Shown here in pieces: positions 1-12,160 of a DNA stretch of 64,000 bases. Source of the DNA: Pipra filicauda (taxonomy: Eukaryota; Chordata; Aves; Passeriformes; Pipridae). The notes beneath the pieces were generated by a model, which saw nothing but the letters and a program-made list of their open reading frames with translations, was not told the origin of the DNA and searched no databases. Where the stretch lies: the NCBI RefSeq assembly GCF_003945595.2, contig NW_024104621.1, forward strand, positions 372,001 through 436,000, read 5' to 3'. Both the position numbers and the translations under genes were made by a program. The first letter of the stretch is position 1. Each line of letters starts with the position of its first letter.

Positions 1-387
1 CTCCTATGGGGTGGAGGGGCCCTATAAGGTTTTGGGGGGTTCCTGTGGCATTGGAGGGGTCACTATGGGATTTGGGAGGGTCCCTATGAGGTTGGGGATG
101 TAAGTGCTGGCAGTTCTGGGGGTCCTGGGATACCCCTGATCCAAGCGGAGTGCCTCCAGTGGAGGACTGGAGGGGTCTCTGGGGGTCCCTGCCCCTCCCA
201 GACACCCCCTTCTTTCCTCCTAGGGTCGCTGGTGGGAATGAGGGGGACCTATGGGTGGGGCTATGGGCTTGAAGGAGGTTCTGTGGGATAGGGTGGCCCT
301 GCAGGGGGTACCCTTGGTTCAATGGAGGGGGGTGCCTTTGGGGGCTGGGGTGTCTGTGGGGGTCCCTGACCCCTCTGCCTACCCCAG

Positions 388-3300
388 GGTCACTGGTGTC
401 GCATGGAGGCCAGGACCTGGCGTTGGGGGGCCCATGCCCTGGCTGGCGGCAGCAGCGGGGAGCAGCCCGGGGGGCGCTGGCACGGGCTGGGACACAGCTC
501 GGGCCCCTCCTTTGGCTGCAGGGCCAGGAGTTGTGTGAGGTGGGACCCCAAAACTGACACCCCTAAAACTGACCCTGCCCCAAAAGTAACCCCTCTGAAT
601 CTGAGCCCCCCGAAAAGCTGAGCCTCCCCGAAAGTGATACTCCCATGCATCCAAAACCAGATCCCCATGCAAAACTGACCAGGAAAACCCCGCCCAAAAC
701 TGATACCTTAAACCCCACTCGCTGCACCCAAACCCCACCCATGCATGGTAACCATGCCCCCTGCACCTGAAAACTGACCCCCAAACTCAGCTGCCTGCAC
801 CCAACCTCCATACTCTGCACCCCAATTCCCCCGAGAGCCCCCCACTCCTCCCCTGGGACCCCCCAAGCCACCCTTAGAGCCCACCAATACCCTCCTGGGA
901 CACCTCAAATCCCTGTTATAGCTCCCCAGTAACCCTCCTGGAGCACCCGCAATTCCCCCAAGGACCTCCCCTGACCCCCGCTTTCCCTCAGGAGCTGCGT
1001 TCCCATGGGGGAGCCCCCCTGGACCCTTTTGAGGTGTTCACGTTCCACACCTGCAGCACCATCGCACGCCTCCTCTTCGGGGACCTGGTGGGGACTGTGG
1101 GTCTCTGGGATGGGGGCAGGGTTTGGGGGGGACCCGGGTTTTCACGGGGGCCCAGGGGTTTGGAGGGACCCCTGGAGTACCCAGGTGTTTGAGGGGCCCA
1201 GAGGTTCAGGGGGGCCAAGGGGTTTGGGGAGGTCCAGAAGTTTGTGAAGGGGACACCCAGGTGTTTGGGGGGGGGGGCTGGCAGGAGTTTGGGGGCACCA
1301 GAAGTTTGAGGGGACCCAAGTGTCTGGAGCTATGTTTGGGGTGTTCTGGGGGGATCCAGGGTGAAGCCAGGGGTAGTGAGGAGTACCCAGGTGTGTCCTC
1401 TCCCAGGTGCCCCCCCCAGGGGAACTCCGGGCCTTCTCCTGCTGTCTGGGGGAGCTGCTGCAGGTTTGGGGGCGCAGCACTGTGCGGGCTCTTGATCTGC
1501 TGCCCCCGCTGCGGGTGAGCTGGAGGGGGGAGGGGGCTATGGGGCACTATGGGGACACTATGAGCATCTTTGGGGCCTAGGGGAGGCTACAGAGCCCTAT
1601 GGGAGCAGTGCGGGGACTATGGGGCTCTATGGGGGCCCCTGGGGGGCCATAGGGTCCTGGGGAAGGGGGGGGGGGGGTCTATAGGGCCCAGGGTGGGCTA
1701 TGGGGCTGGGAGGTGTCACAGGTTCTATATGGGGCTGGGGGAGGGTATGTGGGGCTGGCAGGGGGCATACAGGATCCATATGGGGCTTGGGGGGTTTTTA
1801 TGGGGCTGGGGAGAGGCTGTATGGCCCTGGGAGGGGTATAATAGGGTCTCTGTGGGGCTGGGGGGGATGTGGATCTGGGTGAAGGAACGTGGGGCTGGAA
1901 GGGGTGTTATAGTGTCTATATGGAGCTGGGGAGGGTGTTACAGGGTCTATATGGTGTTGGGGAGCACTGCGAGGCTGGGAGGGGCAGTTATGGGGGCTCT
2001 ATAGGACTGGGGTGGTCTATATGGAGGATGTGTGTGGGGTAAAGGTCTCTGTGGAGCTGGGGGTGCCTATAGGAACTCAGGTGAGTTTATATGGTTGGAG
2101 GGGCACCTATAGGGTCTGTATGGCCCAGGGGACCACGCATAGGGTTTTTCTGGGGCTGAGGGGAGTTATGGGGTATCTCTGGGGGAGGGAGTGTCTCTTG
2201 GAGGTCAGGGGGTCTCTATGGGGTCCCTTTGGCCAGGCCCTACCCAACCCGGGGCTGCGGGAGCTGCTGCGGCTTGTCCAGCACCGTGACGCCTTTGTGG
2301 AGGCCCAGATCCGGCGGCACCAGGTGGGGGGCAACCAGGGATCAGGAGGGGTTTCGTGGGAATAAGGTGTTGGGGGGGGAATGAGGGGTTGTGGAGCAGA
2401 AACCAGGGGTTTGGGGATCCCAGGGGTTTTGGGGATACCTGTGGGTCTGGGGGTTCCCAGGGTTTTGGGAGGACCTGCATTTTTGGGGTGACCCAAGGGA
2501 TTAGGGGGACCTAGGGCGTCTTGGAGGAACACCAGGGGTTCGGGGGGAGCCAGAGGTTTGGGGGGACCCAGAGCTTTGGGAGGGACCCCCATGTTTGGGG
2601 GCAACAAGGGGTCAGGGGAACACCCACAACACGTGTCCCCCCTTCCCCAGGAGTGTCCCTCCCCCCCCTCAGACACAGTTTTGGGGGCGCTGCTGGGGCG
2701 TGATCCCAGAGTGCAGGGGGCTCCCCTGAGCCCCCTCCGGCTGCACATGGCACTGGTCGACTTGTTCATCGGGGGCACCGAGACGACAGCAGCTGCACTG
2801 GGCTGGGCTGTGGCCTTCCTGCTGCACCGCCCTGAGGTGACACACATGTCACACATGTCACAGCCATGTGACACATGTCACAACCATGTCCAAGCCCCAA
2901 TGCATGTCCCTGGGTGGGTCTCATGTCTACACATGTGTCCCATGTGTACCTTGTGGCCACCACTGTCCCCTAGGCCTGAGATGCCACACACGTATCACAG
3001 CTGTGTCTGTGTCCCTATGTGGTTCCTTGGTTTGGGGTTTCCATGGAGGGGCGGCTTAGGATCTGGGGAGGGAGAGTCCCAAGGGGCAGGTCTGGGGGTT
3101 CAGGGGTCTCTGATGTTTGGTGGGGGCATCTCCAAGGCAGAGGGAGAGGCAGGTTTGGAGGTGGGGTCTGGAGGTTCCAGGGCAGGTTTGGGGGCTTGGG
3201 CAGGGCCTGGGGGCTCGTGGGGTCCCCAAGACTGGGAGAGGGGCAGGTTTGGGAATATTTTGGGGTCACAGGAGCAGGTTTGGGGGGTCTGGGGGTTCAT

Positions 3301-5578
3301 GGGGGTCCCCGAAGCAGGGGGAGGCTTTGGAGGACTTGGAGTCCCAGGGACAGGTTTGAGAGGGTCTGGGGTTTAGGAGGGTCCCTCTGTCACCCCATTG
3401 CCACTGTGTGCCCCCTGGGTGCCCCCTCCCTCAACACCCTGTGACAGTCATGACACACCTGTGCACACCTGTGTCTCACCTGTGCAGCTGCAGGCGCGGC
3501 TGCGGGCGGAGCTCAGGGGGCTACAGGGTCCCCCCGGGCCAGGGGACACGGGACGCCTGCCCCTCCTTCAGGCCACCGTCAGTGAGACCCTGCGGCTGCG
3601 GCCTCCTGCACCCCTGGGGCTGCCTCACTGTGCCCTGCGCCACACCAGGTACAGACCAGTACAGGATGAGAACGGCCAGTGTAAGGAGGGGGGCTGGGAG
3701 GAACCACTACAGACAAGTAGGGACCACTTGACATCATCAATAGGGTCCAGGAGAACCCAGTAGGGCCTGTTAGACCCCAGTAAGTCCCAGTAGGACCCAC
3801 TAGACCACAGCAGAGCCCAGTAAGACCCATTAGGTCCCAGTATGGCCCCAGTAGACCCAAATAGATCCATCAGGTCCCTGTTACTCTCAGCAGGGCCCAG
3901 AAGGGCCCAGTAGACCCCAGCAGGGCCCCAGTAAACCCCAGTAGATGCCAATAGACCAGTATGGCTCAGTAAGTCCTTTTAGGGCCCAGTAGGTCCCAGT
4001 AAGTCCCAGTAGGGCCCAGGAGAATCCAGTCAGGACCAGTATGGATGAGGGGGAACTGGGAGGAATCACTACATACCAATAGGGACTACTCAGCGTCACC
4101 AGTAGAGTCCAGGAGAACCTAGTAAATCCCAGTAGAACCTAGCAGACCCCAGCAGAACCTAGTAAATCCCAGTAGATCCCAGTACCGCCCAGTAGACCCC
4201 AATAAATTCTAGTAAGACCCATCAGGTCTCAGTACGGCCCCAGTAGACCCCCCAGTAGGCCCCAGTATGACCCCAGTACGTCCCAGTAGGCCCCAACTGG
4301 TCCCAGCAGACTGCAGTAGACCCTAAGAGACACCCAGTAGATCCCAGTAGTCCCCATCAGAGCCCAGAAGATTCCAGCAGAAGGTCCCAGTAAGGCCCCA
4401 GTAAGTCTGAGTGTGGCCCCATTAGACCTCAATAAGCATCCAGTAACCCCCAAAGAGTACCAGTAGACCCTAGAGAACCCCAGTATGGCCCCAGCAGGTC
4501 TCTGTATGACCCCAGTAGACCCCAATAGACACTCAATAGCTCCCAGTAGCCCCTAGCAGATTCCAGTATGGACCCTGTAGACATCCAGTAGATCCCAGAA
4601 GACCCCAGAGAGCCCCAGTATAGCCCCAGCATAGCCCCAGCAGGTCCCTGTGTGGCCTCAGTAGGTTCCACTATGGCACCAGCAGGTTCCAGTATGGCCC
4701 CAGTAGCTCTCAGTAGCCCTCAGCAAAGCCCACAGCAGATCTCAGTCCATCTCAGTGACCCCCTGTCCCCCCCAGCCTCGGAGGGCTCCCCATAGTGGCT
4801 GGCACCATCCTGGTCCCCAACCTGCTGGCAGCCCAGCAGGACCCTGTCATCTGGCAGCAACCCGAGGCCTTCCTGCCTGGTACGTGGGTACCCCTGCACC
4901 CCCGGGGCCCTTCCAAAACCCTGGGGTTCTCCCCCTGAACCCCTATCCCCTCCCAGTCCCCTTATCCCCTGGGTCCAGTCCAAAAACCTAGGGCCTCCTG
5001 CAAACATGTGGGTCCTCCATCCCCCTGGGTTCTCCCCATATATCTGGGTACTCTCCAAAACCTGTGGGTCCTCCTGGTTCCCCCTGAGCCCCTGGGACTT
5101 CCCTCAGGTGTCTGACCCCTCTCCAAACATGTGGGTTTCCCCTGACCCCCTTGGGTCATCCTCCAAACCCCTGTGCCCTTGTCCTGAACCCTGGGGTTCC
5201 TTCCAGATCTGTGGGTCCACCCCAAACTCCTGGATCCTCCCATCCTCCCGGACTCCCCCCCAAACCTGTGTGTCTCCCTCATCCCCATGGAGGCCCCCCA
5301 AACCTGTCCTCTGCTTCCCCCCCCCCCCAGAGCGGTTCCTGTCCCCGGGCGCTCCGTGGCGGTCGCTGCTGCCGTTTGGCTGCGGGGCACGATCGTGCCC
5401 GGGAGAGGCGCTGGCGCGGGCCGAGCTCTTCGTGTTCCTGGGGCTGATCCTGCGGGAGTTCCGGCTGGAGCCGGGCCCGGAGGGACTGCCGGGACTTGGG
5501 GTATCACCAGGAACCGTGCTGCGCTGCCCCCCATTTCGTCTGCGCATGGTGCCTTGCCAGCCCCCGGGCTCACCATAA
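388..5578 (+). CDS. CYP21A2: Steroid 21-hydroxylase (cytochrome P450 21), exons 3-10, 5' end outside window
   Basis: P450 that hydroxylates progesterone and 17-OH-progesterone at C21 for gluco- and mineralocorticoid synthesis, in the ER membrane (family knowledge). Exons read here: 388-539, 992-1087, 1407-1514, 2237-2323, 2651-2836, 3488-3648, 4776-4879 and 5331-5578. All join in phase with AG/GT borders and no stop; the 87- and 104-bp exons fit the 10-exon CYP21 layout. Visible motifs: I-helix [17 protein letters not shown] in the 2651 exon, ETLR (ExxR) and the proline-rich PPAPLGLPH in the 3488 exon, and the heme loop [11 protein letters not shown] with its Cys ligand in the last exon, which ends at TAA. 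Exons 1-2 lie upstream. Introns are short and G-rich with minisatellites. The gene looks intact. Called CYP21A1 in chicken. A CYP2-type P450 is the alternative but fits the exon phases and motifs less well. Confidence 0.9.
1515..2236 (+). repeat. G-rich minisatellite in CYP21 intron 5
   Basis: Intron filled with imperfect TATGGGGCTGGGG units. No coding signal. Similar G-rich short-unit repeats occupy most introns of this gene. Confidence 0.6.
3649..4775 (+). repeat. CCCAGTAGACC minisatellite in CYP21 intron 8
   Basis: About 1.1 kb of imperfect 10-12 bp units of the type CCCAGTAGACC / CCCAGTAAGTC. The same core appears, on the opposite strand, at 37.4-38.3 kb and, on this strand, at 38.4-39.3 kb. 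The minus-strand open frames seen here are by-products of the repeat. Confidence 0.8.
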
Positions 5579-6060
5579 CCCTGGCCTGGCCCCTGCGTGA
5601 CTTCCTGAACACTCTGTGACTCACCCAACCCTTTCTGACCCTTTCGGAACATACCTGACCCGTATGTGACACCGCCTGAACTGGCTGACCTCGGCCCCTT
5701 GACTGACCCCACCTGACCCCGGCCTGACCCTGATCCCTCTCTGGCCTGGCTGTGAGCCTGGTCTGACCCCTGCCAGCCCTTGGCCTCACCTTGACACCAG
5801 CCATGACCCCGGCTGTGACTCTACCCAACCCCTTCTGACCCAGTCTGAACCCTGCGTGACCCCATCCCTACCCACTTGACGGTTACTAATTACACCTGAC
5901 TCCACCTGATCCCCCCCGTCCCCTCCTGACCCCTGGGTCCCCCCTATTCAACACCCCAGACGCTTGGGTCCCCCTCACCCGATGCCAGGGTCACTGCAGT
6001 GTGTGGGGAGGGTCACTGGCAGCATTTACCTCCTTCCAATAAAAGTTATACTTTTGACCC
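5579..6060 (+). other. CYP21 3'UTR with poly(A) signal
   Basis: Non-coding tract after the TAA stop, rich in short CTGACC-type repeats (repeated tgacc/ctgacc between 5600 and 5850). A canonical AATAAA lies at 6038-6043, followed by a T-rich stretch, so the CYP21 transcript probably ends near 6060. Confidence 0.7.
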
Positions 6061-6099
6061 CACCCCGCAAGTCCCGGCTCTTCCTGGGACCCCGCCCAC

Positions 6100-6680
6100 A
6101 AAACCTCCGGAACTCCGGGAAGCTACAGCCCCGCCCCGACTCTGACTGGCAACACTCGGCACTTGCCACAGCCGCGACCCTCGGGACAGCATTGGGGGAT
6201 CCTGGCCTGGGCGATCTCCACTTCCCTCCTCCATAAAGCCCCTTCCGGGGGGCGGCTGGGCTCAAGGCTGGGGTCGCAGACCCGCGAGGCGCTCGTCCGT
6301 GCTGCTGGGCGGGCCGGCAACTGAGGACACGTCATCAGGGCGCGCTCTGATTGGCCAAGATGCATGGGTGTACTGGGCACTGCTCCGCCTAGTAACCGAG
6401 GAGTCATGAGCGAAATGCATTTTAATTGGTTTAGTATGGGGGCTGGGTTCTGCTGGTCTGCCTGGCAACTGATGAGTCATAAGCAAAGAGCGCTCTGATT
6501 GGCTTGAATGTGTTGAGGGCGGGAGGAAAGGAGAGCAGACCGCCCTCCCCAGAGCAACATTCCGAGGTAGAAGGACTTGAGGAGAGGGGAGCTGGTGAGT
6601 TGGAGGGGAGAGTGCCCCGCCCCGAGCCACTATCCCGAGGAAGGAGTGGTGGGGAGGGGAGGAGAGCAGAGCGCTGGCCC
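6100..6680 (+). promoter_or_regulatory. CpG-rich interval with three ATTGG boxes, candidate promoter
   Basis: GC-rich stretch with CpG dinucleotides and three inverted CCAAT boxes, ctctgattggcc near 6345, tttaattggttt near 6420 and ctctgattggct near 6490, plus tgagtcat AP-1/CRE-like motifs near 6403 and 6472. If the LTR at 6681-7238 is removed, the flanks read on to gtgtgggtaagcaca (about 7251), which has a splice-donor-like gtaag, so a 5' exon of an unidentified + strand gene is possible. No protein was recognised. Confidence 0.3.
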
Positions 6681-7238
6681 TGTGTAAGGGGGGTACTTTT
6701 GAATTAGATGATCAATGGAGCATAGAGGCGTGAGAAAGGAATCATATTAGGATGTGAAACTAGCTAGAGTATGGTACAATGTAACTTATGGCACAAGCTA
6801 ATTGTAAGGTCCATTGTGCTTTTTAGCAAGTCAGCTTGATATCCCCTATTATCAGAGCTGAGTTCTTCCTTGGTTTTGCTACATATTGCAAGATAGATAC
6901 ATCTACCCTTGAAACACAATGGTAGAGGTCATCCATAGGGGTGAGAAAGATGATGATGGGCGGAAGATTATGTGGGCAGGGGTCGCTGGCCCCTTGCCCT
7001 ACAAGTAGGGCATGCGCAGGCTGTTGCCATTAGGTAATGATTAGGCGGGGTTTGGCTGCCATTCAGGCATCCCCTTATACTACGTACTGGCCCTACGTAG
7101 TGTAATGTGGAACTGATAAAAATGGGGTGTCGGAGCTGCTGAGTCGAGCGATGCTCATTATTCTACCACCGAGACTGTGTTGCTCCGCGGGGACGCCCGC
7201 TAAGCACGGGCACCGACCAGCTGCTGCAGATCCTGACA
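6681..7238 (+). mobile_element. Solo LTR with 4-bp target duplication
   Basis: A 558-bp TG...CA element starting TGTGTAAGGG and ending GATCCTGACA, flanked by GCCC at 6677-6680 and 7239-7242. A TATA-like ctgataaaaatgg lies near 7112, followed by a GC-rich U5-like tail. A 4-bp duplication is typical of gammaretrovirus-like elements. The short TSD is weak evidence by itself. Confidence 0.6.
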
Positions 7239-7242
7239 GCCC

Positions 7243-8466
7243 TGGCCTGTCTGTGTGGGTAAGCACAGTTTGATAGGAAGCAACTGAGAGAACAAACTTT
7301 TTAATATCCTTTTAGTGTTCCTTTAATTCCCCTTTTATGTTTATAGTATTTTTCCTTTGGTTTCCCTTTTTACTAACCAATATCGTGTTATCCATAATAT
7401 TGTGTTAAGATCCTTTTTTGGTATCCGTTTTCACTAGTTAATACTGTATTAAATGCTGTTTGTAGTATTTGTTTCAATGCCACCCGATAAGGTAGTTATT
7501 TTGTATCATTTTTTAGTTTTTAATTCCTTTTGCTAAGTTTATTACTATTACTATTATTCTCACTGTAATAAAAGATATTTTTTGTGTTTGAATATTTCTG
7601 GCACTTGTCTTTATGTATCCAAACAAACTGTTACACCCTGACGCAGACACCCGAGGGACAGAGGGGTGAGGAGGCAGACCCCCACGCCTGCCTGCCCCTT
7701 CCCCTGCCGAGCCACATGCCCGATTGGACACAGCGGCAAGTGATGGGTAGGCAAAGCAAGGCAAGGGAGGGGGCAAGGCAAGGGAAGGTGAGAGAGGGTG
7801 TGTTTGTTTTAACACCAGCCGGAAATTAAACTCCAAATAAGCCACGCCCCTTCCCCTGCCCCTTCTGGTAAGGGAGGGACAAAAGCTGAGACTACAGGTT
7901 GAGATGATAATTTACTGAAAGCACAAAGCAATTAAATAAGACATACACAATAACAGCAGCAGAATTAATAGCAAAAGTATATGAGAAGAGAAGGGGTTTT
8001 ACCCAAAAAGAGATGTTCACCACCCAAAAAACCCCAAGACGGTAGATGCTCCCTGTAGGTTGTGTCCACGTGGCTTCCCCAGATAAAGGCCATACAGGGT
8101 GTCGCCCATGTGACCGAGGAGAACAAAGGCAAGATGGCAAGATGGCCATTAGCATTTGTCACCCTTCTGCCTGAAATAACAAAAACCGATGACAAACAAA
8201 CCCCACAAAAGCTGCCATTCAACACACGTCGATTTGCATTTCGCCGCTGTCCTTTCAGCACCATGTCCTGTAGTTGCATTCCGGGGAAAAATGGGAGGGG
8301 GACGGGTGGGGCAGTGGGGGCTGGGTCCGCAGGGGCAGATGCTGACGACTTCCCAGAGGGAGGCAAAATGGCACACTTCCAGCAGGGCACCTTGTTGAGG
8401 ACCAAGAATCGGAATGGGAACGATTCCAGAAATGGAAAAATATGTATAGCGATTGAACGGACTTTA
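7243..8466. other. Intergenic tract, probably old retroelement debris
   Basis: 7260-7600 is AT-rich and T-rich with aataaaag near 7567, like a 3' end or intron. 7650-7880 is purine-rich with simple repeats of aggcaaggg. 7890-8460 is moderate-complexity sequence that looks retroelement-derived. No ORF with family similarity could be recognised on either strand. Confidence 0.35.
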
Positions 8467-8852
8467 TGTTGCAGGCTTTATAGTTATTATGTATACACAC
8501 ATTGTATGTTCCCCCAGAATTTGTATCTTCCGGGCACATCCAGGCCTGTTCACCTCCCTGCTCCTCAGTTTCTCTGCCGATTGGCTGGAAAAGCTGTAGA
8601 CAGGAGACAGCCCCCATTCGCCCTTTCCTCCCCTGGTTCCTCCTGCGCTCCTCCCCTTTTTGCCCGTGTCCCTACCTTGGTTGGTCCCCTCGCTTGTCTG
8701 TCTCATGCTCCGCCCTATGTTCTGGCCCTTTCCCCTCCTGAGCTGATAAAAGACCGGGTGCACACCTGAGTAAAGTATTCTACCTGCATCCTACCCTCGT
8801 GTCCCGGACTCGTGTAATGCCATGGTCCTCCCCCCCTTTTCGGACCGCGGCA
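8467..8852 (+). mobile_element. 5' LTR of the ERV-K-like provirus
   Basis: Contains a TATA-like ctgataaaagacc near 8740 and tagtaaagtattct-like poly(A) context just after. It ends in CA two bases before the primer binding site. The left edge is approximate because no second LTR is available for comparison. Confidence 0.6.
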
Positions 8853-8854
8853 TA

Positions 8855-8872
8855 TGGCTCCCAACATGCGGC
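8855..8872 (+). other. Primer binding site, tRNA-Lys-like
   Basis: TGGCTCCCAACATGCGGC directly follows the LTR end. It differs at about three positions from the Lys-1,2-type primer site usual in type D/betaretroviruses (family knowledge). It starts with TGG, complementary to a tRNA CCA end. Confidence 0.65.
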
Positions 8873-10320
8873 AAAGGTAGAGGTCATTATCTTAAAAAAC
8901 CTCCCACATGCCACAAGGGCTCAGGCAACGCGGAGAGAAGTGTTTTCGTCCCACTGGTCCTTCCTGGCTGAACCCCAGATCACGACAAGACGGCCACCAC
9001 ACCGAGAAAGGTGAGCACCGGGAAAAGCCTCTAATCCCATCTCCCACCCCCCCCCCCCCCAAAAAAAAAAAAAAAGAACCAGCTGCAGACTAATAGAAGC
9101 CTAAGTAAATCCAAAAATATGGGCCTCTCGCTATCTACCCCTCAAAAGTTTGTATACCACAAGCTTAAAGACTTTATTTTGGAAAACGGACCCCCCTTAG
9201 ACAAAAAAATCTGCAAAAACCCTTGCTAAATGGCTTGAAAACGGAGGGGAAACAGTCTCCAACAGCATGTCTCTAAAAGACTGGGAAAAAATTGGATATA
9301 ATATCTGGAGAGCAAAAGAGAGAGGAGACAAAACTGCTACTGAGGCATTAATCGCCTGGAGACTGATTCTGATGATGCTACAGCATCAGTTGACGAGTTC
9401 CAATGAAAATCTCCAAGAATCACCACGAAAATATAAAAAATCCAACTCAAAATCCCTGACAAAGGACAGGCCCCGGGAAAACGAGCATGGCGGGAGGGAG
9501 AGAAGTGGTGCGGGGAACACGCGGTTTTGGCAACATGCCGACGGTGGGGGGGAAGATCGCCGAGTGGCAGAACGATGCGCAAACTTTTCGCAGGCGCTCC
9601 GTTGGCACCACCCCCCAGCCCGCCTCTGCACCCACCCCCCTACACCCCCGGCATGCCCACGGGCCCTCCCACCAGAACGCCCTCTCCCTTCAGCACCGCC
9701 TCTACCCCCACGTCATCACCCTCCCGGGGTAGATGGAAACTAAGGGGAAGGGCCAGGACCTCTTCTGAAAATAACATCCGGAAAGATGACCGCGCCCATG
9801 AAGCTTTTGTTACCGAGGCTCTCGGCAGTTGCAGGATGGCAAATGCCTCTCTTCCATGCAATGATATTTGGAAGACTTTCCGGACAGAAGCCGCACAGGC
9901 TAACGACGCCGAGTTTTTAAAAGCCTTTCCAATTTATCTAGAGGAGGGTCAAGCTCCAGAATGGCGTCTGGTGTCATACCCTATGTTGAAAGACATCAAA
10001 AAAGCAATTGTAGAGTACGGTCTAGGTTCACCTTATACTGTTGGGCTTTTTGAATTGTTTTTCCTTGCCTGCCGTTTAATACTGTATGATATCAAAGCGG
10101 TAATTAATGGACTGTTATCGACTGTGCAAGCGTCCGTTTTTGAGGTGGAATGGAAACGGCTTATAGTTAAATATGCCAATGAAAAGATGGAAAGGTGTGG
10201 TATTCCTGTGAGCAACGCTATTGATATGCTGTATGGAGAGGGCAACTATGCGAGCCAACAAGACCAGTCTCTTGTGGATTTAAAATACCTGGACATTACA
10301 AAAGAACTGGCAATGGAGGC

Positions 10321-10798
10321 TGTCGCTGGGTATCCGTCGAAAGGTCTCGGTTTCAAAGGGGGAAGAAGGACAGACGACACACACAAGGATGGTGAGACAA
10401 AGAGATGTCTGCCTGCTCAGAGCAGCAGGCAGCCTTTTATTAGGTTTTCCTACCTCTACTTTCTCACACACATAACACAAACATCTTTCTACAAAAATAC
10501 TAAGGAATGTGCACCTGCACACAGCTCAAGGCTGTGTCCATGGGGATTATCTGGTTGGCTTCACTGCTCCCATGAAAAACGGCCTAACACTCCACAATAC
10601 TCCAAAGTCCTCAGACTTCAGCTGGTGGGGCTGTGACTTCCCCCCACATCGTGCCGTCCAACTCTCAGGGCCGCTTCCATGGGAATATGCAGCCACCTCC
10701 ACCTTTCTCAGGGGAACGGTCTTACTCCCCTCAATGCCTCCAGCTCTTCCGCTTTCAGGGGGCCCAGGGGTTCCATGGGCCTGCCATCTCCCCCCACA
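10321..10798 (-). mobile_element. Nested solo LTR in reverse orientation inside gag
   Basis: A 478-bp TG...CA insert flanked by a perfect 6-bp target duplication GGAGGC (10315-10320 and 10799-10804). On the - strand it has a poly(A) signal (CCTAATAAAAGGC near 10440) followed by an R/U5-like region. Removing the insert and one duplication copy restores the gag phase on both sides, so gag was still open here when it landed. A 6-bp duplication is the ERV-K rule. Confidence 0.88.
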
Positions 10799-11353
10799 GG
10801 AGGCCTTTAAAAAGGTTGCTGATGCATATGTCCAAACACCCTCCTTCACCCTAATTCATCAGGGCTCAACAGAACCTTTTGTGGACTTTATAACCCGGCT
10901 AAGGGAAGCTATAGCACGGCAAGTCCAGCAAAAGGAAAGCCAAGACATCCTGTTTAATAAACTTGTGATTGAAAAAGCTAACAAGGATTGCCAACAAGCC
11001 TTAAAAATGCTGAAAGATCCCACAGTTCTGGAGATGATAGAAGCGTGTAAGAATGTGGGGTCTGATTCTCACAAAGCAAGGTTAATAGCCGATGCCCTAG
11101 CCGGGCCACAAACCTGTTTTCACTGTGGTGAGACAGGACATATAAAAAAGAACTGCCCACAATTAATTACAAAGACAGAGCTTCCAAAGACGCCGTGCAA
11201 ACGGTGCGGAAAAGGCAGACACTGGACAAAAGATTGCGGGTCTCTTACTAACATCTACGGAGAACTGCTGCCCCCGAAAAAGTCACCTGACTTAAGGAGA
11301 AAAGTGACTTTTAATTCAATGCCAGATCTTAGACAGTGCGACTGTGAGCTGTC

Positions 11354-11360
11354 GGGAAAC
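11354..11360 (+). promoter_or_regulatory. gag-pro -1 frameshift heptamer GGGAAAC
   Basis: G GGA AAC lies in gag phase (codons GGA at 11355, AAC at 11358). The -1 frame downstream is open into the protease region and gag ends about 110 nt later. This heptamer is a classical betaretroviral slippery site. Confidence 0.8.
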
Positions 11361-12160
11361 GGGGAGACCAGCGCTCGGGGTGGCGCTATGACACCAACAC
11401 CCCCACAGCTGCGCTCCATCCTTCACAGCCCGTCCTTTCAGCAAGTGCCAGCGAACCACAACAATTAGAGTGGATTATATTAGGCCTACCATTCCCTACA
11501 GTCCGATTTAAATATGATGAGCAGATTATGCCAGTGGTGCCCTTCCCATGTTACCCTGACCCTGAATTAGACCCAAATGAAACATATTTGGTCATCTCAC
11601 ACCTGGCAGCATGCGAAAAAGGAATTACAATATTACCAACATTACTAACTGGACTTAACAAACATAACATTTTTATTTGTATTTTTGCCTCTCTCCCACC
11701 TATAGAAGTCGACTGTTTTCCAGTGGCAAAGATGATTTCGATAACTGCTCTGGTGAATCTCATGTCACGAGATGAGGAGCTCGGAGTCAGCGATGAACTA
11801 CAAGTCAATTGGACAACAGTTGTGCAAGCAGAGAGGCCATTTCTAACATGCTCTGTTTACCTTTCAGGATCTCGTAGTCCACAGAAAACTACTGTTAGAG
11901 GCCTTTTGGACACCGGGGCTGATATTGCGATAATCGCTTCCTGGGACTGGCCTCCCAACTGGCCAGCCCACAGTACTAACATCAAAGTTACTGGTGTGGG
12001 TGGCTCACAACAGCCAGTCCAAAGCTTGGAAGTAGTTACCATCCACGGGCTGGAGGGCAGATGTGCAATTCTCCGACCATTCATACTGAACGTGCCGGTG
12101 ATGTTATGGGGACGAGATGCCATGGAGCAGTGGCATATCGGACTGCAAACAAATTTTTAG
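11361..12160 (+). pseudogene. pro frame of ERV-K-like provirus (dUTPase-like region plus protease)
   Basis: Frame -1 to gag, open from the slippery site to TAG at 12158-12160. The C-terminal half is an aspartic protease: catalytic LLDTGADIAII at about 11906, flap-like region GVGGSQQPVQ, and MLWGRDAM near the end. The N-terminal half has dUTPase-like length and spacing, as in betaretroviral pro genes, but I see no clear dUTPase catalytic motif, so that part is only an inference. Processing enzyme of Gag and Pol. The frame itself is undamaged, although the provirus is dead. Confidence 0.75.
12151..12157 (+). promoter_or_regulatory. pro-pol -1 frameshift heptamer AAATTTT
   Basis: A AAT TTT in pro phase, immediately followed by the pro stop TAG. 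The -1 frame is open and enters reverse transcriptase. It fits the X XXY YYZ rule for -1 slippage. Confidence 0.6.

Larger units (their letters stand above)
9119..11468 (+). pseudogene. gag of ERV-K-like provirus (matrix, capsid, nucleocapsid), broken
   Basis: Virion structural polyprotein. The ATG at 9119 begins MGLS, a likely myristoylation signal. A run of seven A at about 9206 shifts the frame (early TGC TAA stop), then matrix-like sequence continues in the frame opening at 9267. A second shift occurs near 9530-9580, before a proline-rich stretch with a PPPY late-domain motif. Capsid runs from about 9780 to 10320, is interrupted by the LTR at 10321-10798, and resumes with the major homology region (QGSTEPFVDFITRL). 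Two CCHC zinc knuckles, CFHCGETGHIKKNC and CKRCGKGRHWTKDC, mark nucleocapsid at about 11116-11236. Stop TAG at 11466-11468. Confidence 0.85.

Noticed and set aside
11528..11850. Confident dUTPase domain in the pro frame
   Set aside because: Length and position fit, but no recognisable catalytic motif; kept only as a possibility.
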